NCBI GenBank assembly: GCA_934621295.1
Contig: CAKTVB010000001.1
Span: 372,001 to 436,000 of the forward strand
Source: an uncultured Collinsella sp.
Lineage (GTDB): Bacteria; Actinomycetota; Coriobacteriia; Coriobacteriales; Coriobacteriaceae
Direction: 5' to 3'
DNA length: 64,000 nucleotides
The translations under genes and the position numbers were made by a program. Below are positions 51,545-60,382 of the stretch, in pieces. Position 1 is the stretch's first letter. The number at the start of each line of letters is the position of its first letter. A model generated the notes under the pieces. It saw only the letters and a list, made by a program, of their open reading frames with translations, did not search any database and was not told the origin of the DNA.

Positions 51545-53349
51545 TACGCGACACCTCCTGCGGCAAGAGCGGCGATGCCTTCGGCAAGCGTCTCGGTGGA
51601 ATAGAGACGGCCACAGGGCAGAGGGACGCCGGCGTCGCGTAGCAGCTGAGCCATGTGCTGCGGGGCGGGAAGTCCCAGGCCGATGGACTTAAGGTCGCGG
51701 TCGCTCGCAAAGACCTCGCGTGGCGTGCCATGCGAGACGATGCCGCCTTTGTTCATCACAAGGACGCGATCGCAGTGGGCAGCGATGTCCTCCATGCTGT
51801 GCGAAACCATGACGATGGTGAGGCCGCGGGCGTGAAGATCGTCGATAAGCTGCAGGAACTCCGCGCGTGCAGCGGGGTCGAGTCCGGCAACCGGCTCATC
51901 GAGCACCAACACGCGGGGGCGCATGGCGAGCACGCCGGCAAAGGCGCAACGACGCTGCTGACCTCCGGAGAGGGCAAAGGGGCTTTTCTGTGCAACCTCA
52001 TCGGCATCAAGGCCTACGAGCTGGAGAGCCTCGAGCACGCGTTCGGTGACCTCCTCGGCGGGCAAGCCAAGGTTCTGGGGACCAAAGGCAACGTCCTCAA
52101 AGACCGTGTTGGCAAAGAGCTGGTGCTCCGGATATTGAAACACCATGCCGACGGTGGTCTTTGCTTCCTCGCTGATGCGCTTGTCCTCCATGCCGACGCC
52201 TTGGAGCAGCACACGCCCCTGCGTGGGGTGGGCGAGGCCGTTCATGTGCTGGATGATGGTCGATTTACCCGAGCCGGTGTGGCCCGCGATGCCGAGCATC
52301 TCGCCTTCGCGTATATCAAAGGAGATGTCACGCAAGGCCCAGACGGCATTGGGGTCGTTGCCCCAAGCGGCGGTTTGCGTTGCCGGCGCGTTCCTCTTGC
52401 GGCGTCGTGCGCGCTCTCGGGTGGATTTCTCGTAGCTGTAATACACGTGCTCAAACTGGATAAGCGGGGCGTCGTCGCTTTGCGGCGCTTCTTCGGTTAC
52501 CGCGGTTTTTTCGCTTACAGACTTTTCGATATGACGTTTCATGACGGCGCGAATCTCGGCGACAACCGACTCCTCGTCAATATGGGGCGTGATATCAAGT
52601 CCGCGTTTTTTGAGTTCCAACGCGAGTTGGCAGGCAAACGGCTCCTCGAGATTGAGAGAGTGCAGTTCATCGGCGCGGGTGAGAATGTCTGCGGGTGTAC
52701 CCTCCAGGGCGATGCGCCCGCGATCGAGGACCACGACGCGGTCGGCAAGGGCCGCTTCTTCCATAAAATGGGTGATCATCACGATGGTCATGCCTGCGCG
52801 ATTGAGCTCTTGGCACACCTTGAGCAGACCGTGGCGGCCGCGCGGGTCGAGCATCGAGGACGCTTCGTCCAAAATGAGCACCTCGGGATGCATGGCAAGG
52901 GCGCCGGCGATGGCGACGCGCTGCTTTTGCCCGCCCGAGAGGGCGTGGGTCTCATGATGCTCAAAGCCCATGAGACCCACGTTTACGAGGGCTTCCGATA
53001 CGCGTTTCGATAACTCGTCGGTGGGGACGCCCAGGTTTTCCGGTCCAAAGGCGATGTCGTTTTCCACGAGTGTGGCCACCAGCTGGTCGTCGGGATTTTG
53101 AAACACCATGCCTACGCGCGAGCGCACGTCGTAGACCAGCTGAGAGTCGGAGGTGTTCAGGCCATCGACCTCGACGCTACCGCTATCAGGCGTAAGCAGC
53201 GCGTTGAGGTGCTTGGCAAGCGTCGACTTGCCGGAGCCGTTTCCGCCGAGGATGCACAGAAACTCGCCGTCGGCGATGTCGAGCGTGATGCCCGAGAGCG
53301 TGGGCACCTTGCCGTCATAGGAAAACGAAATGTCTTTGCACGAAATCAT
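51544..53349 (-). CDS. Fused EcfA1-EcfA2 ATPase of an ECF transporter
   Basis: A 601-residue polypeptide with two full ABC ATPase domains. The first (about 1-260) has [24 protein letters not shown] and VLILDEASSMLD. The second (about 290-570) has GHTGSGKST, LSGGQQRRCAFAGVL and VLVLDEPVAGLD. A linker near residues 265-330 contains a basic patch (STRERARRRKRN). Most ECF systems use two separate ATPase genes. It overlaps ribU and ecfT by single-base TAATG junctions, so the three subunits are made together. It energises riboflavin uptake here, and possibly other S components such as BioY. Confidence 0.95.
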   Translation of the reverse strand: MISCKDISFSYDGKVPTLSGITLDIADGEFLCILGGNGSGKSTLAKHLNALLTPDSGSVEVDGLNTSDSQLVYDVRSRVGMVFQNPDDQLVATLVENDIAFGPENLGVPTDELSKRVSEALVNVGLMGFEHHETHALSGGQKQRVAIAGALAMHPEVLILDEASSMLDPRGRHGLLKVCQELNRAGMTIVMITHFMEEAALADRVVVLDRGRIALEGTPADILTRADELHSLNLEEPFACQLALELKKRGLDITPHIDEESVVAEIRAVMKRHIEKSVSEKTAVTEEAPQSDDAPLIQFEHVYYSYEKSTRERARRRKRNAPATQTAAWGNDPNAVWALRDISFDIREGEMLGIAGHTGSGKSTIIQHMNGLAHPTQGRVLLQGVGMEDKRISEEAKTTVGMVFQYPEHQLFANTVFEDVAFGPQNLGLPAEEVTERVLEALQLVGLDADEVAQKSPFALSGGQQRRCAFAGVLAMRPRVLVLDEPVAGLDPAARAEFLQLIDDLHARGLTIVMVSHSMEDIAAHCDRVLVMNKGGIVSHGTPREVFASDRDLKSIGLGLPAPQHMAQLLRDAGVPLPCGRLYSTETLAEGIAALAAGGVA

Positions 53350-53936
53350 TACTTGCCTTTGACCTGCTGCTTTTCCGGTGTGATGAGGTTCGAGATCGCC
53401 TTGTATACGGCAAGCGTCAGCACGGAGTTGAGCGCGGTCTTAATGAGGTTGAAGGGAATGATGGCCGGGCCGATGAGCGGCATGATGAAGTCCATCGAGG
53501 GATACCAGAACCATACGCCGATGGTGAGGTTGGAGCCGATGGAGGCTGCCGTGGCGCAAATGATGCCCAGGACCAAGCCGATGACGGCGCCGCGGAAGTT
53601 GTGGAGCTTTTTGTAGGTGAGTGCGGCGGGCAGGATGAAGAAGATTGCCGCCACGATGTTCATGAGGCCGCCGACCCAGTCGCCCGTGGTGAGCGCGTGG
53701 ATGACCACGGCGAGGACGCCGACGGTAAGGCCCGACACGGGACCGTAGGCAAAGCCGCAGACCATGGCCGGCACCAGCGAGGGGTCATAGCTCAAGAACG
53801 GTGCCGAGGGGAGAATAGGGATCTGCACATACATGAAGATCGCACCGATGGCGCACATGAGTGCCATGGTGACCAATTGCTTGGTCCCCCACTTGTTGGT
53901 GTTCTGAAATTGGATATGCGTAGACTGCTCAGACAT
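53349..53936 (-). CDS. ribU: Riboflavin ECF transporter S component
   Basis: A 195-residue S component with six hydrophobic helices. ALMCAIGAIFMYVQIPILPSAPFLSYDPSLVP (in parts) is the RibU-type N-terminus and substrate loop, and GPVSGLTVGVLAVVIHALT follows. ATG 53936 is the first start after the FMN riboswitch; the site AGGTGA lies at the riboswitch edge, so translation can be gated by it. The riboswitch fixes the ligand as riboflavin/FMN-related more firmly than the sequence alone. Confidence 0.93.
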   Translation of the reverse strand: MSEQSTHIQFQNTNKWGTKQLVTMALMCAIGAIFMYVQIPILPSAPFLSYDPSLVPAMVCGFAYGPVSGLTVGVLAVVIHALTTGDWVGGLMNIVAAIFFILPAALTYKKLHNFRGAVIGLVLGIICATAASIGSNLTIGVWFWYPSMDFIMPLIGPAIIPFNLIKTALNSVLTLAVYKAISNLITPEKQQVKGK

Positions 53937-53950
53937 GAGATCACCTGCCT

Positions 53951-54127
53951 CTTCCATCCGGACTTTAACCGTTGGCACCGGATTCTCACCGGATCGGCCT
54001 GCAGGCAACCCAATGCCTGACGGGCTCGCGGGCTTATCGGATATGCACCCGGCAACCGTTGCCGGGGACGCGACGCGGGATTGCGCCGGCCGATTTACCG
54101 CCAGTGGGGAATTTCACCCCGCCCTGA
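53951..54127 (-). ncRNA. FMN riboswitch (RFN element)
   Basis: The minus strand shows the conserved RFN order: TTCAGGGCGGGGTGAAATTC at the 5' side, CCCCACTGGCGGTAAAT, variable arms with GCCGG and GTTGCC pairings, AGCCCGCGAGC, GATCCGGTGAGAATCCGGTG, GCCAACGGTTAAAGTCCGGA and TGGAAGAGG. It senses FMN and shuts off the ribU-ecfA-ecfT operon when FMN is plentiful. The ribU start is only 15 bp downstream, suggesting control of translation initiation. Confidence 0.96.
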
Positions 54128-54350
54128 AACAGCGATTGCATCGTAGCATCGCAGGCGCGCGCATGGCAACCCGTTTGCGTTCCGTTTGGGCAGCGGGAGT
54201 TTCCGGAAGGTGCATAACGTAAGGTAGGCGGCGGTATTTTTGGATCCGTTGGGTGCGTTTTTGCGGGAATGGGGGTTTTGAATTAAGTGTGCGCGGCGGG
54301 AAGATCCCGCTTTTATGGGGTCTTTGTCGCTCAGGAAAGGGCGAACATGG
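54128..54350. other. Non-coding region upstream of the FMN riboswitch
   Basis: The promoter of the riboflavin-transport operon must lie here on the minus strand, but no clear -10/-35 pair can be fixed. No gene is seen. Confidence 0.4.
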
Positions 54351-54494
54351 AACAAACTTCCCGATTTCAGTAGCAGTCTGGCGCTTTTCCAAGTAGAGGT
54401 CACTTTTCTTAGGAAAAACACCAGGAAACAGTGCTCCGGAAAGGTTGTCTACTTTGGGAAATCGAATACTGGTACTGAAATCAGGAAGTTTATG
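54351..54494. repeat. 144-bp imperfect palindrome
   Basis: The arms 54351-54397 and 54448-54494 are inverted copies in register without gaps, about 70% identical, with blocks AAACTTCC/GGAAGTTT, GATTTCAGTA/TACTGAAATC and AAGTAGA/TCTACTT. The centre is 54422/54423. It contains no gene. Confidence 0.7.
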
Positions 54495-54644
54495 TTGTGT
54501 GGGGCGCATTTTGCATCTCAGATGCCCTTTTGCCACGAGACTGCCACGCCATGCGCGCTCATTGCCCGAAGCCGATTGGGAAAAGAGGCGTCGGACCGCT
54601 GCTTTCGCGCCAGGAGGACGGGCAGGTGCGACGCACTGATTAAA

Positions 54645-54687
54645 GAAAAACGGACGCGCCCGAGCGCGAAGGTTCGGGCGCGTCCGT
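54645..54687 (-). terminator. Intrinsic terminator of the glp-like cluster
   Basis: ACGGACGCGCCCGA (54650-54663) pairs with TCGGGCGCGTCCGT (54674-54687); the minus strand continues TTTTCTTTAAT. Confidence 0.9.
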
Positions 54688-54758
54688 GTGCACCTGGGAG
54701 TGAGAAGAGGAAAGAGGAAGGAAAAGGATCCTCACATGCCAGGTGACAAGGGGCCAAA

Positions 54759-55139
54759 TTAACGGGCACTGCAAGAGGCAACCACGTCTACTCCGGTATC
54801 GCATACGTTTGCAAGTACGATATCGCCCATTTTGACGGGAGCGACCACGTGAGCCCTGCGGATGGCATCCATTGCTTGCGCCTGCAGCGATAAGGGGATG
54901 GCTTCGCGCGTGCGCACGGGGATGAGGGGCTCGCCGGTCTGCGCCCCTTCAAGGCGGGCGGTCGAAGCGAGAACGCGCATGGGGCACGTTGCCTCTTGGC
55001 GTCCAAAGCGCTCGCCGCGGGGGCAATTATTGCCAGTGACGGAAACAACGGAGCCGTCTCCATCGAGCGTCACCGTAAGGTGGCACTCAGAGGGGCACAC
55101 CGTGCAGTAGAAGTCTTTGACCGCGTGGGCATCACTCAT
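54759..55139 (-). CDS. DUF1667 CxxC protein of the glp-like cluster
   Basis: A 126-residue protein with FYCTVCPSECHLTV (CxxCxxxC) near residue 10, a fourth Cys in NNCPRGERFG and a fifth in ATCPMRVLAST; this is the DUF1667 pattern, probably a metal or Fe-S site. The start ATG 55139 overlaps the end of the FAD oxidoreductase by 8 nt. It always travels with the two flavoproteins encoded upstream, so it is likely their electron-transfer or third subunit, similar in role to GlpC (inference). Confidence 0.88.
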   Translation of the reverse strand: MSDAHAVKDFYCTVCPSECHLTVTLDGDGSVVSVTGNNCPRGERFGRQEATCPMRVLASTARLEGAQTGEPLIPVRTREAIPLSLQAQAMDAIRRAHVVAPVKMGDIVLANVCDTGVDVVASCSAR

Positions 55140-56409
55140 GGTCATCGTCCTCCTCGACAACGCTGATCTCGATGGATTCTTTTGCTGTGGCGGCGAGCTT
55201 CGCTGGCAGCGGGAACGATTCCATGATGCTGGGGATAAACGAACGCGGCTTGCCCTCGAGTGCCGTGACGCCATCGACGGTGATGCGCACGTGTGCGCGC
55301 TCGACGGGATGGCGAACGCGGAAGAACAGCTTTGCTGCTTCGCCGCGCGTGAGGCGCGCGGGCACCACATAGTTGGCGATGCCACCGGCACTGATGGGGA
55401 TATTCTCGCTGGTGTCGGAAAGCGTGCCTGCGGCATATGAGGCCGCGGCGGCGCCGGCGCGCTCGGCCTCGCGTGTCACGTTATCGGCAAGGTCGTGCAC
55501 GTGCAGCACGTTTCCACACGAGAAGATACCCGGCACGGTGGTCTCGAGCGATTCGTCCACGATGGCACCGCGTGTGCGCGGGTTGAGTTCCACGCCTGCT
55601 GCGGCTGAGACTTCGTTTTCGGGAATGAGGCCCACAGAAAGAAGCAGCGCGTCGCAGGGAATCGTGCGCTGTGTTCCCTCGATGGGGCGCAGCTGCTCGT
55701 CGACTTGCGAAACTTCCACCGCTTCCACGCGGTTCTTACCGATCACGCGTGTAACCGTGGTGGAAAGGTACAGAGGGATGCCAAAATCTTCGAGGCAGTT
55801 CTTCACGTTGCGGTGCAGGCCGTTGGCGTAGGGCATGAGCTCGTAGACGCCCTCGACCTCAAAGCCCTCGAGTGCCAGGCGGCGCGCCATGATAAGCCCG
55901 ATGTCGCCGGAACCCAGGATGACAAAGCGGCTTCCGGGCTTGAGGTTCTCGATATTGATGTAGCGCTGTGCGAGGCCCGCGGTAAAGACGCCGGCGGGGC
56001 GGCTGCCGGGGATTTTGATTTCGGAGCGTGTGCGCTCACGGCACCCCATTGCCAGGACGACCGAGCGGGCGACAAGGGTGACCATGCCCGTTTCGCTCAT
56101 GAAGACGACGTCGGAAGTGCCGGATTCGTCATCGTGATGAATGGAGAGGACCATGGAGCCCAGGTACACCTTGATGGGGGAGGCCTCCACGCGGTCGATG
56201 AAACGCTGAGCGTACTCGGGACCGGTGAGCTCTTCTTTGAAATAGGTGAGGCCAAAGCCGGGGTGGATGCACTGGCGCAGGATGCCGCCAAGCTGACCAT
56301 TGCGCTCGACGATGGCGGTAGAGGCGCCGGCATCGGCGGCCTTGAGGGCCGCGGCCATGCCCGCGGGGCCACCGCCGATAACGACGACGTCGTAGGTGAT
56401 CTTGTTCAT
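55132..56409 (-). CDS. FAD/NAD(P)-dependent oxidoreductase of the glp-like cluster
   Basis: A 425-residue flavoprotein. VVVIGGGPAGMAAALKAADAG (residues 8-28 region) is the FAD-binding GxGxxG. GQLGGILRQCIHPGFG carries a conserved Cys typical of this clade. RFVILGSGDIGLIMARRL is a second, NAD(P)-binding motif, and VPGIFSCGNVLHVHD is the C-terminal FAD contact. It starts directly at the end of the upstream dehydrogenase. It probably passes electrons from that subunit to NAD or a carrier. Confidence 0.92.
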   Translation of the reverse strand: MNKITYDVVVIGGGPAGMAAALKAADAGASTAIVERNGQLGGILRQCIHPGFGLTYFKEELTGPEYAQRFIDRVEASPIKVYLGSMVLSIHHDDESGTSDVVFMSETGMVTLVARSVVLAMGCRERTRSEIKIPGSRPAGVFTAGLAQRYINIENLKPGSRFVILGSGDIGLIMARRLALEGFEVEGVYELMPYANGLHRNVKNCLEDFGIPLYLSTTVTRVIGKNRVEAVEVSQVDEQLRPIEGTQRTIPCDALLLSVGLIPENEVSAAAGVELNPRTRGAIVDESLETTVPGIFSCGNVLHVHDLADNVTREAERAGAAAASYAAGTLSDTSENIPISAGGIANYVVPARLTRGEAAKLFFRVRHPVERAHVRITVDGVTALEGKPRSFIPSIMESFPLPAKLAATAKESIEISVVEEDDDHE

Positions 56410-57855
56410 TTAATCATCGCCCTTCACGGGACCGAGAACTATTTCGGAGCCAGGGTTCTCCAAGAGAACCTTAGCAGGGGCTATACCCAACTCGCGGGAC
56501 AAAATGTCCACGACGCGGCTTTGGCAAAAACCGCTTTGGCAGCGGCCCATTCCCGCCCGGCAACGGCGTTTGACGCCCTCAACGGAGGTCGCGCCCGGCG
56601 TGCGATGGATGGCGGCGACAATCTCCGCTTCGGGTACGGTTTCACAGCGGCAAACGATGCGGCCCCATGCCGGATCGCTCTGAATGAGCTCGTCTTGATG
56701 CTCGGTGGTCGCGATGTCGAAATCTTCCGGCGCATGACGAACGGGGTCGAAGTTCGGGTTTTCAACGAGGGGGACTCCGCCGTCACGGAGGCACTCAACC
56801 ATGTGTTCCGCGATGGCCGGAGCACTGGCGACGCCGGGTGATTGAATACCTGCCGCCTGGAATAGGCGGGGTTGAATTTTTGACTGACCGATAAAGAAAT
56901 CGTTGGTATCGGTGATGACGGCACGGCCGCCGGCGAACTGACGGATGGACGAGCGGACGTTGAGCGAGGGGACGAGTTTGATAGCCCCTGTCATGAGTTC
57001 GTCGATGTCGTCGGCGTAACAGGAGAGGTCGCCCTTTTCGCGCATGACGGCAGTGGAACCGATGAGGATATTGCCATGCACCGTTCCCATTACAACGACG
57101 CCCTTTGTTGTGGGGGTGGGGACGGGGTAGATAGGCATGATCGATTCGGCCGTGGCACTCTTATCGAGGACCAGCAGATTGCCCTGGCGCCAGCCGATTT
57201 CGAAATGCTCTCCGCCTGCCATATCAGAAATTGCGTCTGCATAACAGCCTGCCGCGTTGATGACCCAGCTAGAGGAGACGTCGCCTTTTGGCGTATGAAG
57301 GACGAACCCGTTGTCTGTTTGGCTGATTTCTTGAACGGGGGCATTGAATAAAAATTCAACTCCGTTCGCGGCGGCGTTTTCTGCAGCAGCGATGGCGACA
57401 TCGAATGGATCAACGATGCCGGTGTGAGGGCAATAGAGTGCTTGAATGGCATCGGGCGAAGCTTGGGGTTCAAGCTCATGGATACGTTCGGGGCCAACGA
57501 TTTCAAGACCCTCGACTCCATTTGCATGGCCGTTTTCAAGAAGCGTCTGCAGATGCTCGCAATCGCTTTGGGTAAAGGCGAGGACCATAGATCCCGTGCG
57601 CTTGAATTCAAATCCAAGCTCTTTTGACCAAGCGCTATAGAGCTTGTTGCCGCGGGCGTTTACCTTGCTTTTCATGGTTCCGGGCGCTGGATCATATCCG
57701 GAATGGATAAGGCCGCCGTTTGCCTTGGTGGTTCCGCAGGCAATATCGTTGGCCGCTTCGATGACGACCGTCTGAAGCGAGTAGCGCGATAGCTCTCGTG
57801 CTATAGCGCAGCCGATGATGCCTCCGCCCACGATGGCGATGTCGCATGCGATCAT
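56410..57855 (-). CDS. Glycerol-3-phosphate dehydrogenase-like flavoprotein with BFD domain
   Basis: A 481-residue FAD enzyme of the GlpA/L-2-hydroxyglutarate oxidase (DAO) superfamily. IAIVGGGIIGCAIARELSRY at the N-terminus binds FAD, and TTKANGGLIHSGYDPAPGT matches the GlpA-type loop. The C-terminal 90 residues are a BFD-like [2Fe-2S] domain, with CRCETVPEAE and RRCRAGMGRCQSGFCQSR. ATG 57855 follows GGAGGCC. With the next two genes it forms an electron-transfer complex. G3P is the best substrate guess, supported by the DeoR/GlpR-type regulator upstream, but not proven. Confidence 0.88.
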   Translation of the reverse strand: MIACDIAIVGGGIIGCAIARELSRYSLQTVVIEAANDIACGTTKANGGLIHSGYDPAPGTMKSKVNARGNKLYSAWSKELGFEFKRTGSMVLAFTQSDCEHLQTLLENGHANGVEGLEIVGPERIHELEPQASPDAIQALYCPHTGIVDPFDVAIAAAENAAANGVEFLFNAPVQEISQTDNGFVLHTPKGDVSSSWVINAAGCYADAISDMAGGEHFEIGWRQGNLLVLDKSATAESIMPIYPVPTPTTKGVVVMGTVHGNILIGSTAVMREKGDLSCYADDIDELMTGAIKLVPSLNVRSSIRQFAGGRAVITDTNDFFIGQSKIQPRLFQAAGIQSPGVASAPAIAEHMVECLRDGGVPLVENPNFDPVRHAPEDFDIATTEHQDELIQSDPAWGRIVCRCETVPEAEIVAAIHRTPGATSVEGVKRRCRAGMGRCQSGFCQSRVVDILSRELGIAPAKVLLENPGSEIVLGPVKGDD

Positions 57856-58035
57856 ATGGCCTCCAAGGTTCCCGTTGGAAGAATGTGGACGCATTGTCTC
57901 ACTAGCCACAATAATCAACAAAAATCAAAAAATAGCAATGAGGAACCGCTTGTCATCGGCGAGCGGGAGAGTGCGCGAGGGGATTGAAAAAACGAAAGAA
58001 GGAAGTCCGATCGAGAAAAGAAGAAGCTGCAACAC

Positions 58036-58093
58036 TATTCAACATAAAAAGAAGGGGTGTTGAATAATATCGCAGATCAAAATAGGTGTTGAA
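58036..58093 (-). promoter_or_regulatory. Operator-like TGTTGAA sites upstream of the glp-like cluster
   Basis: TATTCAACA (58036-58044) and TGTTGAATA (58058-58066) form a 9-bp inverted repeat with 13-nt spacing; a third TGTTGAA lies at 58087-58093. They sit in the AT-rich gap between the DeoR gene and the glp-like genes and are likely bound by that regulator. Confidence 0.5.
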
Positions 58094-58103
58094 GGAGTTG
58101 GTG

Positions 58104-58895
58104 TTAGCCTAGAAGTTCCGGAACAGGAGTCTCCTCGTCGCCATCGATAATGGCGCAGCCCTTGCTGCGCAGTGCCTCGTGCCATTTGGCGTCAAGTGGA
58201 TGGTCGGTGATGACTGCAGTGATTTCATCGAAGTCGCAGATGCGCACGAAAGATGTCTGCCCAAATTTGGTGTGGTCGACTACGAGGTATTGCTTGTCGG
58301 AGCGTTCGATCATCAGATGGCGGATGGATGCCCATTGATCGGTGGACTCGGTAATGCCATTGTTGATCGAGACGGTTCGACAGGAGATAAATGCTTTGTC
58401 GACGTAGTATTCGGCAAGCGCGCGTTGAGCGATTGTGCCGGAAAACGCCTGCTCCTTAATGGAGAACTCACCACCAACGCTGACCAGGCGAATGTTCTCG
58501 CTTTGAGCAAACAGGTTCATGATCATCAGGTTGTTGGTGACCACGGTGATGTTGAGGTTGCTGAGTGCTTTGGCAATGTGATAGCAGGTAGTTGAGTTGT
58601 CCAGGAAGATGGCGTCGCCGTTGTTCACCAAGTTGTAGCAGCGCTTGGCAATGAGTTCCTTCTCGTCGATGTAGACGGTTTTGCGCAGGTCGATATCGAT
58701 AAGGTTCTCGACACCGCTTTGAATAAAGGCGCCACCATGCGTGCGCATGAGCACGCCTTCTTTTTCCAGGGCCTTAAGGTCGCGACGAATCGTTTCACCA
58801 GTGACGCCAAATTGTTTTGCAAGGGCGGCCACCGAAGCGCTCTTCTTGGCAATGACGATTTCCTTGATTTGCTGTTTGCGTTCTGCGGCGAGCAT
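58104..58895 (-). CDS. DeoR/GlpR-family transcriptional regulator
   Basis: A 263-residue regulator. Residues 3-58 are the DeoR helix-turn-helix (ERKQQIKEIV, VAALAKQFGVTGETIRRDLKALEKEGVLMRTHGGA in parts). The C-terminal sugar-phosphate-sensing domain has NNGDAIFLDNSTTCYHIAKAL and VVTNNLMIM. ATG 58895 follows GAGG; a GTG 9 nt earlier is in frame. It lies between the glp-like cluster (same strand, downstream) and the divergent PTS/aldolase operon, so it may control both through a triose or ketose phosphate. Confidence 0.92.
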   Translation of the reverse strand: MLAAERKQQIKEIVIAKKSASVAALAKQFGVTGETIRRDLKALEKEGVLMRTHGGAFIQSGVENLIDIDLRKTVYIDEKELIAKRCYNLVNNGDAIFLDNSTTCYHIAKALSNLNITVVTNNLMIMNLFAQSENIRLVSVGGEFSIKEQAFSGTIAQRALAEYYVDKAFISCRTVSINNGITESTDQWASIRHLMIERSDKQYLVVDHTKFGQTSFVRICDFDEITAVITDHPLDAKWHEALRSKGCAIIDGDEETPVPELLG

Positions 58896-59050
58896 CGGTT
58901 TCACCTCGATGTTGATTTGCGTGTTTACTAATCAATATAGCAAGCACAAAACAAAATGCTGCGGTCAAGTTCGCCAACATGTGCTTTTACCACTCAACTT
59001 TCAATAGCTACCGTTCGGATAGTTGACCAAAACGGACAGAGATAAACATG

Positions 59051-59078
59051 TTGACAGTGTGGAACCAGGCCATAGAAT
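59051..59078 (+). promoter_or_regulatory. Promoter of the galactitol-type PTS/aldolase operon
   Basis: TTGACA (59051-59056), 16 bp, TAGAAT (59073-59078), 51 bp before the first gene. Confidence 0.75.
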
Positions 59079-59129
59079 CAAATCAAATCAACACGAACCA
59101 ACACACTGCCATGGAGAGGAGTTGAAGAA

Positions 59130-59849
59130 ATGGGTCTTATGAATGAGGCACAGGCACGCCAGGCTATCGTCGACGCCGGCACTGTGCTCTATGAGCAGGG
59201 CTACGTTGTGTCCAACGATGGCAATATCAGTGTGCGCATCTCTCCCGACACCATCGTCGTCACGCCTACGGGCGTTTCGAAGGGCGATATGAATCCCGAC
59301 ATGATGGTTGTCATGGATTTGGACGGCAACGTGATCTCGAAAGGCCTTCGTGGTCCTTCGAGCGAGGTGAAGATGCATCTGCGCGTCTATCGAGAGAATC
59401 CCGACGTTACCGCCGTAGTTCACGCGCATCCCATCTATGCAACGTCGTTTGCAATCGCAGGAGTGCCGCTGGACAAGCCGATCCTCTCCGAAGCGATGCT
59501 GCAGGTTGGCGTAGTACCCGTTGCGCACTACGCAAAGCCCGGTACGACCGATGTTCCCGATAGCATCGCCCCGTTCGTTAAGGATTACGCAGCTGTCATG
59601 CTTTCCAACCACGGCGTGCTTACCTGGGGTGTTGACCTCGAGCAGGCGCTCGCGCGCATGGAAGTGGTCGAGAACTACGCCAAGATCACCCTCGTGGTGA
59701 ATCAGATCGGTTCCGAGCGTGGACTTTCTCAAGACCAGGTAGACGGTCTTGCAGGCATTCGTCAGAACATGGGGCTTTCGCCCATCGTGATGCCCAAGGG
59801 CAACGCAGAGGTAATCAACGGGACCGACGTGATCCCGCAAGGCAACTAA
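59130..59849 (+). CDS. Class II aldolase/adducin-family protein (1)
   Basis: A 239-residue zinc aldolase/epimerase-fold protein. VSNDGNISVRISPDTIVVTPTGVSKG (in parts) is the phosphate-binding region. SSEVKMHLRVYRENPDVTAVVHAHP contains the catalytic Glu and the zinc ligands HAHP, and MLSNHGVLTWG the third His. The family covers fuculose/rhamnulose-1-phosphate aldolases and ribulose-5-phosphate 4-epimerase; an aldolase giving DHAP is the best guess beside a galactitol-type PTS. ATG 59130 follows GAGAGGAG. First gene of the operon. Confidence 0.9.
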   Translation: MGLMNEAQARQAIVDAGTVLYEQGYVVSNDGNISVRISPDTIVVTPTGVSKGDMNPDMMVVMDLDGNVISKGLRGPSSEVKMHLRVYRENPDVTAVVHAHPIYATSFAIAGVPLDKPILSEAMLQVGVVPVAHYAKPGTTDVPDSIAPFVKDYAAVMLSNHGVLTWGVDLEQALARMEVVENYAKITLVVNQIGSERGLSQDQVDGLAGIRQNMGLSPIVMPKGNAEVINGTDVIPQGN

Positions 59850-59867
59850 GGATAAGGAAGATATCGC

Positions 59868-60326
59868 ATGGTTCTGAGGAAAGAGCTCGTTCAGGTTCAC
59901 CAGAAGTACGCCTCTCAGGAAGAAGCGCTTCGCTCGATCGCACAGACGTTTGTTGATCTGGGCGTCGTCAAGGAAAGCTTCCCGCAGGCAATCATCGATC
60001 GCGAGGCGGTCTATCCGACGGGTCTTCCTGCGTCCGAGTTCGATATCGCCATCTCGCACTGCGACAGCGATCACGTGAACGAGAGCGCCATCGGCGCCGT
60101 CGTTCTTGATGAGCCGGTCGAGTTCGAGATGATGGGCGGCATGGGCGATGGCCCGCTGAGTGTTCGTCTGATTTTCATGCTCGCTATCAAGGACCCCAAA
60201 GCACAGGTTCCTACGCTGCAGAAGATGATGGCAATCATCCAGAATCAGCAGCTTTTGAAGGATATTCGCGAAGCCGATACCGCAGAAGAGGCGTTTGACC
60301 TCATCGCTCCGGCACTCGCTGAATAG
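59868..60326 (+). CDS. PTS EIIA, galactitol/fructose type
   Basis: A 152-residue EIIA of the PtsN/GatA/FruA fold. GVVKESFPQAIIDREAVYPTGLP leads into SEFDIAISHCDSDHV, whose first His is the phosphorylation site. It follows the aldolase by 18 bp with AAGGAAG. It phosphorylates the EIIB encoded next. Confidence 0.92.
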   Translation: MVLRKELVQVHQKYASQEEALRSIAQTFVDLGVVKESFPQAIIDREAVYPTGLPASEFDIAISHCDSDHVNESAIGAVVLDEPVEFEMMGGMGDGPLSVRLIFMLAIKDPKAQVPTLQKMMAIIQNQQLLKDIREADTAEEAFDLIAPALAE

Positions 60327-60382
60327 AAAGTCATCATGGTCGCGCCTGAAAGTGGGCGATCGAAAGGGAGAAAGGACGAAAG

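Noticed and set aside
54095..54536. Two minus-strand frames upstream of the FMN riboswitch
   Set aside because: They run through the imperfect palindrome and into the riboswitch; no conserved features.
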